Positions 1 through 5,927 of a stretch of 5,968 nt of DNA are shown one piece after another. A program made the translations under genes and the position numbers. This DNA comes from Spirochaetia bacterium UBA5550 (lineage in GTDB: Bacteria > Spirochaetota > UBA4802 > UBA5550): assembly GCA_002425885.1 (NCBI GenBank), contig DINC01000267.1, positions 14,352 to 20,319 on the forward strand, in the 5' to 3' direction. The notes under the pieces are model-generated. The model was not told where the DNA came from. It was given only the letters and a program-made list of their open reading frames with translations, and did no database searches. The first letter of the stretch is position 1, and each line of letters begins with the position of its first letter.

Positions 1-30
1 TATATACGACATTATCGAATAATATAAAAA

Positions 31-36
31 AGGGGG
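31..36 (+). promoter_or_regulatory. Ribosome binding site of the CoA-transferase gene
   Basis: The purine run AGGGGG lies 8 nt before the ATG at 45 and supports that start. Positions 1-30 are very AT-rich and could hold part of a promoter, but the window begins too close to the gene to show a -35 element, so no promoter is called. Whether an upstream gene is co-transcribed cannot be seen. Confidence 0.7.
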
Positions 37-44
37 AATAGATA

Positions 45-1412
45 ATGGCAAAATTACTGAAACATGTCAAAAATCCGCAGGAGGAATACAGCAGAAAGCT
101 TAAATCACCGGATGAGGCTATGGGTTTAATAAAATCAGGTGACCGGATTATGTATGGTGAATTTGTGAATACACCTGACACATGCGATGAAGCTCTTGCA
201 AAAAGGAAGGATACCCTGAAAGATGTCTGGGTTTACACAAATACCCTCACATTCATCCCGAAAATTTCACTGGCAGATCCGACCCACGAACATTTCCTTC
301 ACATGGATCTCTCCTACAGCATAATCGGGAGAAAACTCAGCGACGCGGGGCTATGTTTCCATGTACCATGCGGTTATAACAGCTGTTATAAAATGCTCAA
401 GGAGAGTCCGGATTGTCCCAGGGTGGCAATTATCGGAGTATGTCCCATGGACAGCGAAGGATATTTTAACTTCGGGCCAACTTCTTCTCTGAATCCGTTG
501 TTTCTCGACATATGTGATACGATAATAGTGGAAGTCAATACGAATCTGCCGAAGGTCTACGGCGGAGGAGAGTTTGCCATCCATGTTTCACAGGTTGATG
601 CAATAGTCCAGGGTAGCAACAAACCACTTCTCCAGGTACCGAAACTTGAAGCAAAACCGGCTGATGATCAGATCGCAAGACACGTTGTAAGCAGAATTGA
701 AGATGGAGCGTGTATCCAGCTCGGTATAGGGGGTATGCCGAACCGTGTCGGTGAGCTTATCACACAGTCAGATCTGAAAGACCTCGGAGTACATACTGAG
801 ATGCTTGTTGATTCATACGTTGACATGTTTGAGGCGGGCAAAATAACCAATATGAAAAAGAACATAGATAAAGGAAAGTTTGTATTTACATTCGCCATGG
901 GGAGTGACAAGCTCTACAACTTCATAAATGAAAATCCGCAGTGCAACATCATGCCCCCTATTTACACGAATGACCCGGCTGTTATCGGAAAGAATGATAA
1001 TGTTGTATCAATATGCAGCTGCATCCAGGTTGACCTCTACGGGCAGGTTTCTTCTGAATCTGTAGGGCCGCGGCAGATATCCGGTACCGGCGGACAGTTT
1101 GATTTTATATTCGGGTCATATCTTTCCAAGGGCGGAAAGGGATTCCTCTGCCTGAACTCCACAGCAACAGATAAAGAAGGGAAACTGTCATCAAGGATCG
1201 TTTTCGGACACGAGCCAAGCACAGCTATAACTGTTCCGCGCCATGTCTCACATTTTATTGTTACAGAATATGGAGTGGCGGACATGAAGGCAAAAGCAAC
1301 GTGGCAGAGAGCCGAGGATCTTATAAACATAGCCCATCCCGACTTCCGTGATGACCTCATCAGAAGCGCGGAAGAGATGAAGATTTGGAGAAGATCCAAC
1401 AAGATCGCATAG
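45..1412 (+). CDS. Acyl-CoA:carboxylate CoA-transferase (acetyl-CoA hydrolase / 4-hydroxybutyrate CoA-transferase family)
   Basis: A 455-residue cytoplasmic enzyme expected to move CoA from a donor such as acetyl-CoA to a carboxylic acid through a glutamyl-CoA thioester. The N-terminal domain spans about residues 10-215 and the C-terminal domain about 220-450. Family marks seen include GIGGMP (227-232), HTEM with the likely catalytic glutamate E252, a glycine-rich GTGGQFDF (347-354), TEYGVADMK (407-415) and LINIAHPDF (426-434). The same motifs, in the same order, occur in 4-hydroxybutyrate and butyryl-CoA:acetate CoA-transferases, which are of similar length (about 440 residues). The protein is full-length and has 12 cysteines. 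It lies 70 nt before a dehydratase/reductase gene set, so I infer that it activates that enzyme's substrate or recovers CoA from its product. The substrate is not readable. Simple thioester hydrolysis is an alternative but less likely, given the closeness to the transferase branch. Confidence 0.9.
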   Translation: MAKLLKHVKNPQEEYSRKLKSPDEAMGLIKSGDRIMYGEFVNTPDTCDEALAKRKDTLKDVWVYTNTLTFIPKISLADPTHEHFLHMDLSYSIIGRKLSDAGLCFHVPCGYNSCYKMLKESPDCPRVAIIGVCPMDSEGYFNFGPTSSLNPLFLDICDTIIVEVNTNLPKVYGGGEFAIHVSQVDAIVQGSNKPLLQVPKLEAKPADDQIARHVVSRIEDGACIQLGIGGMPNRVGELITQSDLKDLGVHTEMLVDSYVDMFEAGKITNMKKNIDKGKFVFTFAMGSDKLYNFINENPQCNIMPPIYTNDPAVIGKNDNVVSICSCIQVDLYGQVSSESVGPRQISGTGGQFDFIFGSYLSKGGKGFLCLNSTATDKEGKLSSRIVFGHEPSTAITVPRHVSHFIVTEYGVADMKAKATWQRAEDLINIAHPDFRDDLIRSAEEMKIWRRSNKIA

Positions 1413-1416
1413 CTCT

Positions 1417-1449
1417 ATGCGGGACGAGGCACCATTGCCCGTCCCGCAT
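1417..1449 (+). promoter_or_regulatory. Strong intergenic hairpin between CoA-transferase and dehydratase genes
   Basis: ATGCGGGACG (1417-1426) pairs perfectly with CGTCCCGCAT (1440-1449). Inside, after one bulged A (1427), GGCA (1428-1431) pairs with TGCC (1436-1439) around a CCAT tetraloop, giving 14 bp with one bulge. The sequence that follows (TGCATTCGCTAAAG) has no U-tract, so this is not a standard intrinsic terminator. It could stabilise the 3' end of the first gene's message, mark a processing site, or attenuate the downstream genes. The hairpin is seen directly; its role is inference. Confidence 0.6.
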
Positions 1450-1470
1450 TGCATTCGCTAAAGACCAACA

Positions 1471-1476
1471 AGAGGT
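1471..1476 (+). promoter_or_regulatory. Ribosome binding site of the smaller dehydratase-type subunit
   Basis: AGAGGT lies 6 nt before the ATG at 1483 and fixes that start. It is 21 nt past the end of the intergenic hairpin, so the hairpin itself does not cover it. Confidence 0.6.
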
Positions 1477-1482
1477 AATCAG

Positions 1483-2595
1483 ATGAAAGAACTGGAAGTA
1501 TTCAGAAAAATTGCCGCTAATCCTTTTGGCTATGCCGGGGAGATAAAAAAAAGCGGTAAAAAAATAATAGGGACTTTCTGCAGCTATGCGCCTGAAGAGA
1601 TCATTACAGCAGCGGGAGCAGTCCCGTTCAGAATATTCGGGACAAATGAAACTATAACACGGGCTGACGCGCATATACAGGCGTACTGCTGTTCACTTGT
1701 GCGGGGCGGGCTTGAGGATGCACTGAGCGGCAGGCTCGGATTCATTGACGGAACAGTATTTCCCCATACCTGCGATTCAATACAGAGACTTTCTGATATA
1801 TGGCGTCTCAACGGGAAATTTAATTTTCACTTTGATGTAATCATGCCTGTAAAATTAAACACGCAGAGTGCAAGGACTTATATGTGTGATGTGCTTGAAA
1901 AATTCAGGCGGGAACTTCAGGAGTCACTGGGTGTTGAAATAACAGAAGATAAACTGAAGGCTTCAATAAGCATGCACAACAGGCTGCGGGAGAACCTGAA
2001 TAAGCTTTATGATATAAGGATGACAAATCCCGGACTGATCAGCGGGAGCGATATACACTCGGTTATAAAAGCTGTAATGGTAATGGATAGAACGGATGCC
2101 GCTGTTGCAACAGGTACACTTGTTGCTCACCTGGAAAATCCGAAGCAGGGATCTTTAAAAGCCAAAAGGATATTTCTTTCAGGAGGGGCGTGCATCCATC
2201 CGGATATCTACTCTATTATTGAAGAATCAGGCGGAGTTGTTGTGGGGGATGAGCTCTGTACAGGTACACGATATTTTGAAGGAAAAGTTTCAGAGAATGG
2301 GGATCCGGTCAAATCTATTGCAGACAGGTTCTGCGACAGATTAGTATGCCCGGCAAAATATTTTTCAAATACAGCACGGGGAGATGAGCTGCTGGATGGA
2401 GTTAAAAAAACCGGAAGTGACGGAGTTATATTCTTCTACCTGAAATTCTGCGATCCTCACTCATTTGATTATCCGTACATGGCGGAGTATATGAAAAAAG
2501 CTGATATTCCGAATATGCTTCTTGAGATTGAAGACTCATCCGGTTCAGAAGGGCAGCTCAGGACGCGGATTGAAACATTTATTTCCACCCTTTAA
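1483..2595 (+). CDS. 2-hydroxyacyl-CoA dehydratase / benzoyl-CoA reductase family protein, smaller (HgdB/HadC/BcrC-like) subunit
   Basis: A 370-residue protein of the HGD-D superfamily, whose members bind [4Fe-4S] clusters and do one-electron radical chemistry on acyl-CoA thioesters. Seen: an N-terminal segment FCSYAPEEI (32-40) leading into AAGAVP; a Cys-Cys doublet AYCCSLVRGG (67-76); HTCDSIQRL (95-103); a second-domain segment LSGGACIHPDIY (232-243); GDELCTGTRYF (255-265); and a C-terminal FCDPHSFDYPYM (322-333) followed by GQLRTRIETF. Aligned by eye with the partner subunit, C70, C97 and C323 match its three putative cluster ligands; C33 and C69 are extra. The length (370) suits the smaller subunit of a heterodimer. 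The next two genes encode the partner and the ATP-dependent activator. Choosing between a dehydratase, a benzoyl-CoA reductase-like enzyme and a double-cubane-cluster protein needs phylogeny; the family itself is clear. Confidence 0.9.
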   Translation: MKELEVFRKIAANPFGYAGEIKKSGKKIIGTFCSYAPEEIITAAGAVPFRIFGTNETITRADAHIQAYCCSLVRGGLEDALSGRLGFIDGTVFPHTCDSIQRLSDIWRLNGKFNFHFDVIMPVKLNTQSARTYMCDVLEKFRRELQESLGVEITEDKLKASISMHNRLRENLNKLYDIRMTNPGLISGSDIHSVIKAVMVMDRTDAAVATGTLVAHLENPKQGSLKAKRIFLSGGACIHPDIYSIIEESGGVVVGDELCTGTRYFEGKVSENGDPVKSIADRFCDRLVCPAKYFSNTARGDELLDGVKKTGSDGVIFFYLKFCDPHSFDYPYMAEYMKKADIPNMLLEIEDSSGSEGQLRTRIETFISTL

Positions 2596-2599
2596 TAAT

Positions 2600-2603
2600 G
2601 GAG
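2600..2603 (+). promoter_or_regulatory. Ribosome binding site that favours the ATG at 2610
   Basis: GGAG at 2600-2603 sits 6 nt before ATG 2610. The earlier in-frame ATG at 2598 has no purine-rich site upstream (the sequence before it is ACATTTATTTCCACCCTTTA), and its own G forms part of this GGAG. This argues for translation from 2610, 14 nt after the previous stop codon. Confidence 0.6.
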
Positions 2604-2609
2604 AATATC

Positions 2610-3839
2610 ATGACCGAAAAAAGCGATAATACAAAAATCAGGTCTGTCAAAAGAATGAAAGAGATTATGACGGCATATTATATTGACGCAAAAACTGCCG
2701 GGCAGAACGGGAAAAAGGTTGCATGGATAACAAGCGGCGGTCCTGTGGAACCACTGATCGCAATGGATGTTATCCCTGTTTATCCTGAAAATCATTCAGC
2801 AATGATAGGCTCAACAAAAATGGCAATCGACCTCTGTGAGAAAGCTGAAGCCATGGGGTATTCCAGGGATATCTGCTCGTATGCCCGTGCTGATATTGCA
2901 TGCGCTACAGTAAACGGCGGTCCAATAGGTGGACTCCCCAGGCCGGATTTCCTGGTATGCTGCAATAATATATGCGGAACAGTAATGAAGTGGTACGAAG
3001 TACAGGCGAGGTATTTTAATGTTCCTTTATTTATTTTCGACACACCGTTTATTCATACTGATTTTTCTCAGGAAGCCAGAACCTATGTAGTAAAACAGAT
3101 GGAGGAGTATTTTATATTTCTTGAAGAACAGTGCGGAAAAAAATTTGACCGCGACAAGCTCAAAGATGTTGTAAAAAAAAGTGTAGAGGCGCAGAGGCTC
3201 TGGAAGGAAGTGCTTGCAACAACAAAGCATAATCCGGCGCCGATGTCAGCCTTTGATGCTTTTTTCCACCTGGGGCTCATTGTTACACTTCGCGGCACAG
3301 AGACAGTCAATGATTACTACACCGAACTTCGTGATGAGATGAACGAAAGGATACAAAACGGCATAGGTATTATTCAGGAACAGAAGTACAGGCTGCTATG
3401 GGACAACCTCCCGCTCTGGTACAAAACAAAATGGCTCTCAGATACCTTCGCATCACATAACGCCTGCCTTGTGGCTGACACATATACATCTGCATGGAGC
3501 TTTGTTATAGATATGATTGATCTGGACAAGCCCGTGGAATCTCTTGCGATGGCTTATTCCAATGTATATATCAATATCTCAATAGACAGAATGTATGAAA
3601 ACCTCAGTACAATGATAACCGAATGGAAAGCTGACGGGCTTGTGCTCCATTCCAACAGGAGCTGCAAACCCTACTCCTTCGGGCAGTATGATACTGCCAG
3701 AAGAGTCTCTGATGAATTCGGAATACCCACGCTGATGCTTGAAGCTGACATGCTTGACGGACGCCTCTTCAATGAAAGCCAGGCACAGACAAGGATTGAC
3801 GCGTTTATTGAACTGATCAGACAGAGGAAAGGTGAGTAA
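2610..3839 (+). CDS. 2-hydroxyacyl-CoA dehydratase / benzoyl-CoA reductase family protein, larger (HadB/BcrB-like) subunit
   Basis: The partner of the preceding subunit in a probable heterodimeric [4Fe-4S] acyl-CoA enzyme; 409 residues from the ATG at 2610 (413 if from 2598). Numbered from 2610: VYPENHSAMIG (57-67), DICSYARAD (87-95), GGPIGGLPRPD (103-113), NNICGTVMKWYE (119-130), and SNRSCKPYSFGQYD (348-361), then LMLEADMLDGR and a C-terminal TRIDAFIE. Putative cluster cysteines are C89, C122 and C352, spaced 33 and 230 apart, close to the three-cysteine spacing I recall for the alpha subunit of (R)-2-hydroxyisocaproyl-CoA dehydratase. S42 and E60 also fall where I recall that enzyme's active-site Ser and Glu. 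The residue aligned with C33 of the partner is Thr, so the two subunits are not interchangeable. The RSCKPYS-GQYD stretch reminds me of benzoyl-CoA reductase subunit B, leaving the reaction open. The stop codon overlaps the activator start by 1 nt. Confidence 0.9.
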   Translation: MTEKSDNTKIRSVKRMKEIMTAYYIDAKTAGQNGKKVAWITSGGPVEPLIAMDVIPVYPENHSAMIGSTKMAIDLCEKAEAMGYSRDICSYARADIACATVNGGPIGGLPRPDFLVCCNNICGTVMKWYEVQARYFNVPLFIFDTPFIHTDFSQEARTYVVKQMEEYFIFLEEQCGKKFDRDKLKDVVKKSVEAQRLWKEVLATTKHNPAPMSAFDAFFHLGLIVTLRGTETVNDYYTELRDEMNERIQNGIGIIQEQKYRLLWDNLPLWYKTKWLSDTFASHNACLVADTYTSAWSFVIDMIDLDKPVESLAMAYSNVYINISIDRMYENLSTMITEWKADGLVLHSNRSCKPYSFGQYDTARRVSDEFGIPTLMLEADMLDGRLFNESQAQTRIDAFIELIRQRKGE

Positions 3840-4618
3840 TGATAAGCGCCGGAATTGATATAGGGTCAATAACTTCAAAGGTTGTTATTCTTGATGATGG
3901 CAGAATATACGGATCAAAAATCGGATTTACCGGTTACAACGCTGAACGTGCCGGAAGTTCAATATATAATTCGCTGATTGAGGAACTTGGGATTAAACAT
4001 GAAAACGTGAACTCCATTGTTGCAACCGGTTATGGAAGGAACAGCGTGCAGTTTGCTGATAAAACTTATACAGAGATCCTATGCCACGCTGCCGGTGCTT
4101 TCTATAATAACAGCGATATAAGAACAATAATTGATATCGGCGGGCAGGACAGCAAGGTTATTTCGCTCTCCGCGGACGGAAATGTGAAAGATTTCTGCAT
4201 GAATGATAAATGTGCTGCGGGTACCGGAAGGTTCCTGGAGGTAATTGCAAGAGCTCTTGAAATAGACCTTGAGAATTTCGCGCGGCTTTCTCTTCAATCC
4301 GGAAAACCTGCATCAATTTCCACTACCTGCACCGTGTTTGCCGAATCAGAAGTAATATCACTCATAGCGAAAGGTGAATCACGTGAAAATATTATAGCAG
4401 GGATACATGATTCTGTAGCTTCAAGATTATCATCCATGGTTTACCGTGTGGGATTGAATCCGCCGGTTATGATGACCGGCGGTGTTGCAAAAAACTCCGG
4501 GCTTGTAAAAGCGATAGAGAACAGGCTCGGTACCGGAGTACTTGTGCCTGAATCAGCGCAGATCAATGGTGCTCTTGGCGCGGCGCTGCTGGCTGCGAAG
4601 CAGAATTACAGACAATAA
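3839..4618 (+). CDS. ATP-dependent [4Fe-4S] activator of 2-hydroxyacyl-CoA dehydratase (HgdC/HadI family, BadF/BadG ATPase)
   Basis: A 259-residue ATPase of the ASKHA (acetokinase/Hsc70/actin) fold. It couples ATP hydrolysis to transfer of one low-potential electron from ferredoxin or flavodoxin to the dehydratase/reductase. Seen: phosphate-binding AGIDIGSITSK (4-14), ATGYGRNSV (62-70), IDIGGQDSKV (98-107), NDKCAAGTGRF (122-132), TTCTVFAESEV (162-172), IAGIHDSVASR (186-196), MTGGVAKNSG (212-221) and NGALGAAL (243-250). C125 and C164 are the expected ligands of a single [4Fe-4S] cluster bridging a homodimer, as in HgdC, whose length (260) is nearly the same. Its ATG overlaps the preceding stop as TAATG, and AAAGGTGA lies just upstream, so coupled translation is likely. 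Only one ATPase gene is present, which favours a homodimeric activator over the two-ATPase (BcrA/BcrD) arrangement. Confidence 0.95.
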   Translation: MISAGIDIGSITSKVVILDDGRIYGSKIGFTGYNAERAGSSIYNSLIEELGIKHENVNSIVATGYGRNSVQFADKTYTEILCHAAGAFYNNSDIRTIIDIGGQDSKVISLSADGNVKDFCMNDKCAAGTGRFLEVIARALEIDLENFARLSLQSGKPASISTTCTVFAESEVISLIAKGESRENIIAGIHDSVASRLSSMVYRVGLNPPVMMTGGVAKNSGLVKAIENRLGTGVLVPESAQINGALGAALLAAKQNYRQ

Positions 4619-4625
4619 AATCAGC

Positions 4626-4632
4626 GAGGTGA
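4626..4632 (+). promoter_or_regulatory. Ribosome binding site that fixes the SDR start at 4638
   Basis: GAGGTGA ends 5 nt before ATG 4638. The reading frame stays open back to 4542, but that would overlap the activator gene by 77 nt and add 32 residues unlike any SDR N-terminus, so the start at 4638 is preferred. Confidence 0.8.
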
Positions 4633-4637
4633 GTTAT

Positions 4638-5402
4638 ATGTCAAAAATTAATTATGGTCTTGAGAATAAAGTTGTACTGATTACAGGGGGGAGCAGCGGT
4701 ATCGGCCTTGCGCTTGCACTGGAACTTTTAAAGCAGAATGCCAGTGTTATTATCTGCGGACGAAAAGAGGAGAACCTTGCCAGAGCCGCCAGCATACTCG
4801 GCGACAGCGGGAGGCTTACCACAATCAAAGCTCATATCGCGAAGGAGGAGGATGTAACCGCGATGTTCGGGCAGATAGAAGAGCAGTTCGGCAGGCTCGA
4901 TATACTTATTAACAATGTCGGGATGAATCTTATAACACCTTCCATTCCGGATACTTCACTGGTACAATGGAGCAAAATAATTGATACGAACTTAAACGGA
5001 ACATATCTTTGTTCAAGAGGTGCTGCGAAGATCATGAAGAAACAGAATTCCGGGAAAATAGTATCTATCTCATCAATTGCAGGAAGAAAGGCCACTCCTG
5101 CCATGGGAGTTTACGGTATTGCTAAAGCCGGGATGGAGATGCTTACAAAAGTCCTTGCTGCAGAGATGGCTCAATTTAATGTGCAGGTAAACGCTGTTGC
5201 CCCGGCCATGGTAAGGACAGAGTTCAGTGAGCCGTTCTGGGGAAATGAGGATATATACAAATCAATTATAAAAAATATCCCTGCCGGCAGAATAGCAGAA
5301 ACAAAAGATATTATTGATCCCGTGCTGTTCATGGCATCGGAGGGATCATCATTCATAACAGGTCAGACACTTGTTGTTGATGGCGGATCAACTATTATTT
5401 AA
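4638..5402 (+). CDS. Short-chain dehydrogenase/reductase (classical SDR, FabG-like)
   Basis: A 254-residue NAD(P)H-dependent oxidoreductase of classical SDR length. Seen: the Rossmann glycine motif TGGSSGIG (16-23) after a beta-strand; CGRKEEN (40-46), where R42 after strand 2 hints at NADP(H) preference; INNVGMN (91-97), with Val in place of the usual Ala of NNAG; and the catalytic tetrad N118, S146, Y159 and K163 (YGIAK). The C-terminal end matches the family: AVAPAMVRTEF, then SSFITGQTLVVDGG. All catalytic residues are present, so an active enzyme is expected. It is the last gene of the cassette, 19 nt after the activator. I infer that it interconverts a hydroxyl and keto group on the pathway substrate or product, for example a 3-hydroxyacyl-CoA or alicyclic hydroxyacyl-CoA. 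Length and motifs alone cannot separate this from a FabG-type reductase of fatty acid synthesis, but the position makes a pathway role more likely. Confidence 0.92.
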   Translation: MSKINYGLENKVVLITGGSSGIGLALALELLKQNASVIICGRKEENLARAASILGDSGRLTTIKAHIAKEEDVTAMFGQIEEQFGRLDILINNVGMNLITPSIPDTSLVQWSKIIDTNLNGTYLCSRGAAKIMKKQNSGKIVSISSIAGRKATPAMGVYGIAKAGMEMLTKVLAAEMAQFNVQVNAVAPAMVRTEFSEPFWGNEDIYKSIIKNIPAGRIAETKDIIDPVLFMASEGSSFITGQTLVVDGGSTII

Positions 5403-5437
5403 ATAAAAAGAACTTAATCTTTACATAGAGAAATGTT

Positions 5438-5485
5438 CCCCTTCTCTCCCATGAACTTCTTTATCTTTTCATGGGCGGGGAGAGG
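5438..5485. terminator. Possible two-way terminator hairpin between convergent genes
   Basis: CCCATGAA (5448-5455) pairs perfectly with TTCATGGG (5468-5475) around a 12-nt loop. Beyond a 1x1 mismatch, the pyrimidine-rich left arm (5441-5446) continues to pair, including G-U pairs, with the GGGGAG at 5477-5482. The + strand sequence after the stem (TTCTACTGTGTTTATTC) is only moderately T-rich, and on the - strand the T-rich run lies farther away, so the signal is imperfect. Its place between two convergent stop codons (5402 and 5521) fits a shared terminator. Confidence 0.45.
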
Positions 5486-5520
5486 TTCTACTGTGTTTAT
5501 TCTTTCATACTCCGGAACCT

Positions 5521-5871
5521 TTACTTTCCGGTGCATATATCAAGGTTATACATCGGAGGGCACGGCCCGCCTGATAATATACTCCCCTCCAGTTCAGATC
5601 CCTCTTTATAACCTGCCGCTTTGAAACATTTATTGAATTCACTCTCTTCAAAAATAAAATCTCTTTTAAAGAAACCTTCAACTTTTACCCTGTATTGAAT
5701 CTTTGCGTCAGATTTAATCTTTTCAACAGATGTAACTTTAACAACACCGGTTTCAGGAGGCCGCTCGCCATAGGTGCATTTACCAACGGGCCTCAGGCAT
5801 CCTGTGAAGAAAAATATAACTGCTGAAAAAGAAATTAAATATATAATACTGTAAAAACATCCGGGCTTCAT
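5521..5871 (-). CDS. Small predicted lipoprotein of unknown function
   Basis: A 116-residue protein from the ATG at 5871. The N-terminus MKPGC is followed by a hydrophobic stretch (about residues 6-23) ending in FFTGC, a lipobox-like site with C25 as the likely lipid-bearing residue; Phe at -3 is not ideal. The mature part is short, charged and contains four more cysteines (C32, C82, C104, C113), which could form two disulfides outside the membrane. The central part, GVVKVTSVEKIKSDAKIQYRV (in the range 42-62), looks like beta strands. I do not recognise the family. The start at 5871 is chosen over an in-frame ATG at 5898 because AGGAGG lies 5 nt upstream and the shorter form begins with a normal signal peptide. 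It is transcribed towards the cassette and is probably unrelated to it. Confidence 0.65.
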   Translation of the reverse strand: MKPGCFYSIIYLISFSAVIFFFTGCLRPVGKCTYGERPPETGVVKVTSVEKIKSDAKIQYRVKVEGFFKRDFIFEESEFNKCFKAAGYKEGSELEGSILSGGPCPPMYNLDICTGK

Positions 5872-5876
5872 TAACT

Positions 5877-5882
5877 CCTCCT
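5877..5882 (-). promoter_or_regulatory. Ribosome binding site of the small lipoprotein gene
   Basis: On the - strand AGGAGG lies 5 nt before the ATG at 5871. It is the strongest Shine-Dalgarno match in the window and decides the start codon. Confidence 0.75.
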
Positions 5883-5898
5883 GTTTCGGTCTTATCAA

Positions 5899-5927
5899 AG
5901 TATAAAAAAAGATATTTAAAAAGTCCA
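5899..5927 (-). promoter_or_regulatory. Possible sigma-70-type promoter of the small lipoprotein gene
   Basis: Read on the - strand, TGGACT (5927-5922, 4 of 6 matches to TTGACA) is followed after 17 nt by TATACT (5904-5899, 5 of 6 matches to TATAAT). The predicted transcript would start about 20 nt before the ribosome binding site's ATG. The region is AT-rich, so a chance match is possible. Confidence 0.35.

Noticed and set aside
1037..1402. Long - strand open frame opposite the CoA-transferase (121 codons)
   Set aside because: It lies wholly within a clearly recognised gene on the other strand, and its translation shows no domain; it is a shadow frame.
1417..1449. Calling the hairpin after gene 1 an intrinsic terminator
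   Set aside because: The stem is strong but no U-run follows it, and genes 1 and 2 are plausibly one functional unit, so it is listed as a regulatory hairpin instead.
1483..4618. Calling the complex a classical four-subunit benzoyl-CoA reductase
   Set aside because: Only one activator ATPase is present, of HgdC length, and no BcrA-like or ferredoxin gene is seen in the window; the family is stated without a fixed substrate.
4542..4637. Longer N-terminus for the SDR starting at 4542
   Set aside because: It would overlap the activator gene, adds basic residues before the normal SDR beginning, and lacks the strong ribosome binding site found before 4638.
5433..5624. Open frame of 63 codons on the + strand after the SDR gene
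   Set aside because: It has no good ribosome binding site, covers the intergenic hairpin and runs antisense into the lipoprotein gene; the translated sequence has no family resemblance.
5872..5898. Start of the lipoprotein gene at the ATG of 5898
   Set aside because: The extra nine residues would put charged residues before a normal signal peptide, and the strong AGGAGG lies inside that extension, placed for the ATG at 5871.
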